From a virus: a DNA stretch of 23,380 nt. The stretch covers positions 1 to 23,380 of IMG/VR virus record IMGVR_UViG_3300022752_000406; one strand, 5' to 3'. The notes under the pieces were generated by a model. The model was not told the origin of the DNA, did no database searches, and saw only the letters and a list, made by a program, of their open reading frames with translations. Positions 20,393-23,380 of this stretch are shown one piece after another (the stretch's first letter is position 1; each line of letters starts with the position of its first letter). The translations under genes and the position numbers were made by a program.

Positions 20393-21055
20393 TTACTTCA
20401 AGATCCGTGGTGGGAACTCTACTCCAGGCACAACTTCATGTTGACGCAAGATTGCACGCATCTGCTCACACTCAAGTTCGCCGTTCGCCTTCGGTGCAAT
20501 TGAGTAGGAATCTGATCGCCGAATATGGTCGCCACATGGGTTGCCTCGGAACGCAACTTTGTAGCCAAGTTTCTTGATCTCCATCCACTGAATCCAATCA
20601 TTCCAAACAACTTGCCGATAAGGGATCGACCACAGAACCGACCGACGAATCAGAGATCCGCCAACCATCGGGTTGTGAGATACATGAAGAATCTGATTAA
20701 AGGCTTCTTCCGTTGCAGCCCAAACTTGTCCGTCTTGCATCCACGGATTAGAGATGATCTTCACATCCTCATCAACATCTGTCAGACCATCTAGCGCGTC
20801 AGGGAACCAGATGTCGTCCATCCCTACTGGCATCACCCAGTCCGAGTTCGCTGCGAACATTGTGTCATTCCAATTATTCCACTTGTGGTGTGGTTGAACA
20901 ATTTCGTGCCAATGCTTCGGCAGATTCAACGGCACAGGTGAAGACACAATCACCTCATCAGGTTCAGTGTTCAACTTCTCCATCTGCTCAATGAACTGTC
21001 CACCGAACCGATCCCAGAAGTCACCCCAAACTGTGACACACACAGCGATGCTCAT
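20393..21055 (-). CDS. Putative GT-A-type glycosyltransferase
   Basis: The 220-aa protein has a GT-A-like layout: a nucleotide-binding first strand (SIAVCVTVWGDFWDRFGGQF), DEVIVSS (33-39), and a metal-binding acidic motif in VMPVGMDDIWFPDAL (74-88, Asp80, Asp81). Residues near the end (CGDHIRRSDSYSI) are plausible acceptor-side loops. It would transfer a sugar from an activated donor. It is the third glycosyltransferase in a row before the connector gene. Acceptor is unknown: virion protein, cell-wall glycan or DNA. Confidence 0.65.
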   Translation of the reverse strand: MSIAVCVTVWGDFWDRFGGQFIEQMEKLNTEPDEVIVSSPVPLNLPKHWHEIVQPHHKWNNWNDTMFAANSDWVMPVGMDDIWFPDALDGLTDVDEDVKIISNPWMQDGQVWAATEEAFNQILHVSHNPMVGGSLIRRSVLWSIPYRQVVWNDWIQWMEIKKLGYKVAFRGNPCGDHIRRSDSYSIAPKANGELECEQMRAILRQHEVVPGVEFPPRILK

Positions 21056-21056
21056 T

Positions 21057-21710
21057 TCAATCCCAACTTAGATCTAGTCGGCGTTGCAGATCCCATTGAC
21101 CTGCATCAAGTCTTGCGTTGCGAAGTTTGAACAGTTCAAGATTCGATGCGAAAGTTTGCGCGTTCTTACCTTGCAACGCCACATCTGACAGAAGTGTTGA
21201 AGAGTTGTCGTGCATGATGATGTCTTGTGACTTGCGAATAGTTTTGCCCATCCGCACAGCGCGACGCTCATAATCGTTGTCTTCAAAGTATGCGGGATGG
21301 AATGCTTCGCAGAACAGTCCGACATCTTTCACAACTTCGGATCCGATCCACGCGCAAGCCCACTCTGGTGAACCAGTGAGATGAATCTCATCTCGGTCAC
21401 ATCCGTTCCAGAACTGTTCAAGTTTGTCTGGCAGGAACCAGGCGTCCGAGTTGAGAAGAATCCAACCAGAAGCAAACGGTGTCATCTTGATACCAAGATT
21501 CCATGATGTAGCCACACCAAGGTTGCTCGGCATATCCATGATGTAAGTCTTGCCGTGACGACTATGTCGTGGCATCATCAAACAGTCCTCTTCGATCTTG
21601 CCTCCGTTGTCGATGATGATGATCTTTTCGACTGGGAAGTCGAGCGAATCAATGCACCGTTCAAGTAGGTCGTATCGGTTGAGAACTGGGATGATTACGA
21701 CCGGCACCAT
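21057..21710 (-). CDS. Family 2-like glycosyltransferase
   Basis: The 217-aa protein has a typical GT2 N-terminus (VVIIPVLNRYDLLERCIDSL, 4-23), EKIIIIDNGG (28-37) and the catalytic acidic segment GWILLNSDAWFLPDKLE (82-98, Asp89). A late HPAYFEDNDYERRAVRMG region (about 157-174) matches the Asp-Glu-rich loop of GT2 enzymes. The start is at the ATG at 21710, with AAGGAG upstream and a 16-base overlap with the GT-B gene; a longer frame to 21740 has no better site. Donor and acceptor are not inferable. Confidence 0.8.
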   Translation of the reverse strand: MVPVVIIPVLNRYDLLERCIDSLDFPVEKIIIIDNGGKIEEDCLMMPRHSRHGKTYIMDMPSNLGVATSWNLGIKMTPFASGWILLNSDAWFLPDKLEQFWNGCDRDEIHLTGSPEWACAWIGSEVVKDVGLFCEAFHPAYFEDNDYERRAVRMGKTIRKSQDIIMHDNSSTLLSDVALQGKNAQTFASNLELFKLRNARLDAGQWDLQRRLDLSWD

Positions 21711-22990
21711 GCGGACAACTCCTTCATAGTCGGCTTCCAATGCTGCTCAAATACCGTGTCGGCTCCATACCCTTGCGCATGGCTAATAGCCTGCTCAGAA
21801 CGCCCTCTAGGCGCGTCATACGCCGACTTGAGAGCATTCACGATGTCAGGCACCGACGGTGTGAAGAACCATGACTTCTGAGCCGCATCCCACCATGGCT
21901 GACCTTCAACCGTCCAGCCGTCGCCGACCAGCTCAGGTTGTGCAGTGAAGTTTGAGACAATTACTCGACATCCACACGCTTGCGCCTCAATGACAGGAAT
22001 GCCGAACCCTTCACCCATCGAGCAAGCCAACAGAACATCTGACGCCGTGTACATCGCAGCCATCAGGTTCTGTGGCATACCGTGCCGATATGCGTACTGG
22101 TCGACAATCTTGTATTTGTCTGAACTGACTCCGCAAGCGTCAAGAAGTTGAATCAGATTGATACCAGACATCGCACCCATCGGTTCGGTGTAGAGATACA
22201 GCACCGCATCAGGATGATCTTTCGCAAAGATTGAATACGCAAGCAGATTCTCTGCCCATGCCTTACGCGCAGGCTGACTGCCTTTGTTCGTTGCGACCAT
22301 TGAGATGACGAATCTGTCTTCTTCCCATCCCATAAACTTACGGCCAGTCATCTTGCCACCATCAGCCAACGCAACAGTCTCGGTCGGTTTGAACACAGGT
22401 TCAATCGCGTGAGGAGCGTAGAGATGATCGATGCCTGCGATGTTCAACATTCGTGAACCAAACTTTGACATCGCGATCGGTTTCACATTCTCACGCGCAC
22501 ACCACTCCAACACTTCTGGCGGTGCAGGCTGATGATCAATCGGAACCCATGACGCGATGTTCTTCAACTCTTTCAAAGAATCCGACTTCAACACCCACAC
22601 ATCAAACAAAGTCATCAACAATGTTGGTGTTGAAAGATCTTGGCTTGACCATTCCATTGTGTGCGCAACCACAACATCGTCGCTGTATGTTGCGAGTCCT
22701 TGTGGATACATTTTGAAACCATTCCAAGTCGATACCGAACCCGCAAGTCCGTACATCGCGTGAACTGCTATTTGGTGGTCTTCTTTCGCGAGCCTTTGGA
22801 TGACTTGCGCGGTTTGCTGACCGTATCCGGTGGCAGCCCAAGGTGCGTTTGAATACCAGAGGACTCTGAGTCGGTCGGGATTGGTTGGTCTGATGTTTCC
22901 AAGTAGTGCGCTACGCCCGCTCGGACTAATCGCTCCGCTAACGCTCCTGGCATCTCGACTGGTATGCCTTTTACTATTACTGTTTCCCAC
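21695..22990 (-). CDS. GT4-like GT-B glycosyltransferase with nested start
   Basis: The 431-aa protein has the GT-B fold pattern: first strand LRVLWYSNAPWAATGYGQQT (41-60), SWVPIDHQPAPPE (147-159), and the donor-binding signature SMGEGFGIPVIEAQACGCRV (324-343) with the E-x7-E pair (Glu327, Glu335). No ATG, GTG or TTG codon lies between residue 1 and the conserved first strand, so the GTG at 22990 is the only canonical start. That start shares one AGGAGG with the 74-aa gene beginning two bases earlier, which lies wholly inside this gene in another frame. Residues 1-39 look unconserved. Likely acts on virion or cell-surface sugars. Confidence 0.85.
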   Translation of the reverse strand: MGNSNSKRHTSRDARSVSGAISPSGRSALLGNIRPTNPDRLRVLWYSNAPWAATGYGQQTAQVIQRLAKEDHQIAVHAMYGLAGSVSTWNGFKMYPQGLATYSDDVVVAHTMEWSSQDLSTPTLLMTLFDVWVLKSDSLKELKNIASWVPIDHQPAPPEVLEWCARENVKPIAMSKFGSRMLNIAGIDHLYAPHAIEPVFKPTETVALADGGKMTGRKFMGWEEDRFVISMVATNKGSQPARKAWAENLLAYSIFAKDHPDAVLYLYTEPMGAMSGINLIQLLDACGVSSDKYKIVDQYAYRHGMPQNLMAAMYTASDVLLACSMGEGFGIPVIEAQACGCRVIVSNFTAQPELVGDGWTVEGQPWWDAAQKSWFFTPSVPDIVNALKSAYDAPRGRSEQAISHAQGYGADTVFEQHWKPTMKELSAWCRS

Positions 22991-22992
22991 AT
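22768..22992 (-). CDS. 74-aa head protein nested in the glycosyltransferase gene
   Basis: The frame encodes MWETVIVKGIPVEMPGALAE, then RLVRAGVAHYLE and a Lys/Arg-rich tail (KPRKSSKGSRKKTTK). Short proteins with this 'V-K/R-G-x-PVEMP-x-ALA-x-RLVRAG ... basic tail' pattern are common just after capsid genes in actinophages. AGGAGG is three bases from its ATG (short spacing). It is wholly embedded in the glycosyltransferase frame. Both look genuine by sequence pattern. Confidence 0.7.
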   Translation of the reverse strand: MWETVIVKGIPVEMPGALAERLVRAGVAHYLETSDQPIPTDSESSGIQTHLGLPPDTVSKPRKSSKGSRKKTTK

Positions 22993-23008
22993 GATCCTCC
23001 TAAGAATA

Positions 23009-23059
23009 GTGCAGGAATAGATAAAGCCTCGGCAAGTCCTGCACGACCGACCGAGGCTT
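23009..23059 (-). promoter_or_regulatory. Possible H-type pseudoknot/terminator leader
   Basis: Stem 1: AAGCCUCGG (23051-23059) with CCGAGGCUU (23024-23032), 9 bp. Its 18-nt loop contains GUGCAGGA (23037-23044), which pairs exactly with UCCUGCAC (23009-23016) downstream, giving an 8-bp stem 2 with linkers of 6, 4 and 7 nt, a regular H-type pseudoknot. It ends 7 bases before the AGGAGG used by two overlapping starts. Stem 1 plus UUAUCUAUU could also act as a terminator after the capsid gene. Confidence 0.6.
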
Positions 23060-23069
23060 AATCTTAGTC

Positions 23070-23087
23070 ACAGTCCTTGCGGACTGC
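23070..23087 (-). terminator. GNRA-capped hairpin after the capsid gene
   Basis: A 6-bp CAGUCC/GGACUG stem plus an outer G-U, closed by a GCAA tetraloop, lies 30 bases after the major capsid stop. No U tract follows, so it may protect the mRNA 3' end or act jointly with the next structure. Confidence 0.45.
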
Positions 23088-23117
23088 TATGTCTTTATTC
23101 GGATTAGTTCCTGATTA

Positions 23118-23380
23118 TCAGGATGCGCCACCGATGAAGTATTTGACATGTGATGGTTGTGGCAAGTTGCCGTCGACACGCATTGTTGCGCGGAAGGTAA
23201 CAAGTCCGGTGTTGAATGCGAAGTCATCGCTTCGATCCAAACGGATGCCACCAACTTGGCGAACATAGTACGAAGGAAGGTGTCCGAAGATAACCGACTT
23301 CGCTGCTGTTCCTGTTGATGCCATTGCTGGGTTCTCGAACACTGGGTATCCGAGGAGCAAGTCATTGGCGTCAGCGTTGA
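23118..23380 (-). CDS. Major capsid protein (C-terminal part)
   Basis: Only the last 86 residues are in the window; the frame is open to the edge (NADANDLLLGYPVFENPAMA at the start of the visible part). LLGYPVFENPAM, IFGHLPSYYVRQVGGIRLDR, DDFAFNTGLVTFRATMRVDG and a short tail ending PSHVKYFIGGAS are typical of the C-terminus of HK97-fold capsid proteins. It makes the icosahedral head. Confidence 0.9.
   Translation of the reverse strand, partial: NADANDLLLGYPVFENPAMASTGTAAKSVIFGHLPSYYVRQVGGIRLDRSDDFAFNTGLVTFRATMRVDGNLPQPSHVKYFIGGAS

Noticed and set aside
1-23380. tRNA, CRISPR array, insertion sequence or integrase/attachment site
   Set aside because: No cloverleaf-like segment with a CCA-adjacent acceptor, no regularly spaced direct repeats, and no transposase or recombinase motifs were seen; the repeats at 376-567 are irregularly spaced and on both strands, so they are not a CRISPR.

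Overview
The window is a contiguous piece of a tailed bacteriophage (Caudoviricetes) genome with an HK97-type capsid and a siphovirus-like long-tail module. Every supported gene is on the minus strand, so transcription runs from high to low coordinates, and genes are packed with ATGA/GTGA/TAATG overlaps. The host is most likely an actinobacterium. The phage carries a WhiB-family protein (a family found only in Actinomycetota and their phages), a Prim-Pol/RecA-type helicase fusion common in actinophages, and a long Thr-rich secreted protein of the kind seen in aquatic Acidimicrobiia-like lineages. Host class and habitat are inference. No integrase, tRNA or CRISPR array was found.

Layout in transcription order: (1) 23380-22992, C-terminus of the major capsid protein, then two leader structures including a possible H-type pseudoknot. 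(2) 22992-20393, a 74-aa head protein whose frame is nested inside the start of a GT-B glycosyltransferase, followed by two GT-A-like glycosyltransferases. (3) 20381-17772, head-tail connector, tail terminator, a small protein, major tail protein, G/GT tail chaperone pair with a CCCTTTG -1 frameshift site, and an HK97 gp10-like protein. (4) 17719-12072, an unexpected primase-like (AEP) protein, tape measure, a Dit/Tal-like minor tail protein, a beta-rich tail protein, a Gly-rich tip/adhesin and a small tail-fibre-associated protein, ending at a UUCG hairpin. (5) 11949-8173, a secreted PA14-like/Thr-rich protein, two holin-like membrane proteins, a VanY-type peptidase endolysin, a one-TM protein, a conserved phage protein and a secreted lysozyme-like protein. 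(6) 8128-568, early/replication genes: small membrane protein, WhiB, Holliday-junction-resolvase-like nuclease, RecB/Cas4-like exonuclease, an OB-like ssDNA-binding protein, a run of microproteins (zinc ribbon, RHH, coiled coils), an HTH protein, a PD-(D/E)XK nuclease and the Prim-Pol-helicase. (7) 581-1, a repeat-rich segment, an HNH endonuclease and the start of one more gene.

The replication genes form a coherent set: primase-polymerase-helicase, ssDNA-binding protein, exonuclease and resolvase. Lysis appears to use holins with a cell-wall peptidase and possibly an exported glycosidase. The most unusual points are the nested dual-start gene pair under a possible 5'-UTR pseudoknot, the stem-loop presenting an exact anti-Shine-Dalgarno loop before the secreted lysozyme, the primase-like gene inside the tail operon, and the exported PA14/Thr-rich protein. 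Eight small genes not easily seen in a long-ORF scan were recovered by reading overlaps and ribosome binding sites.
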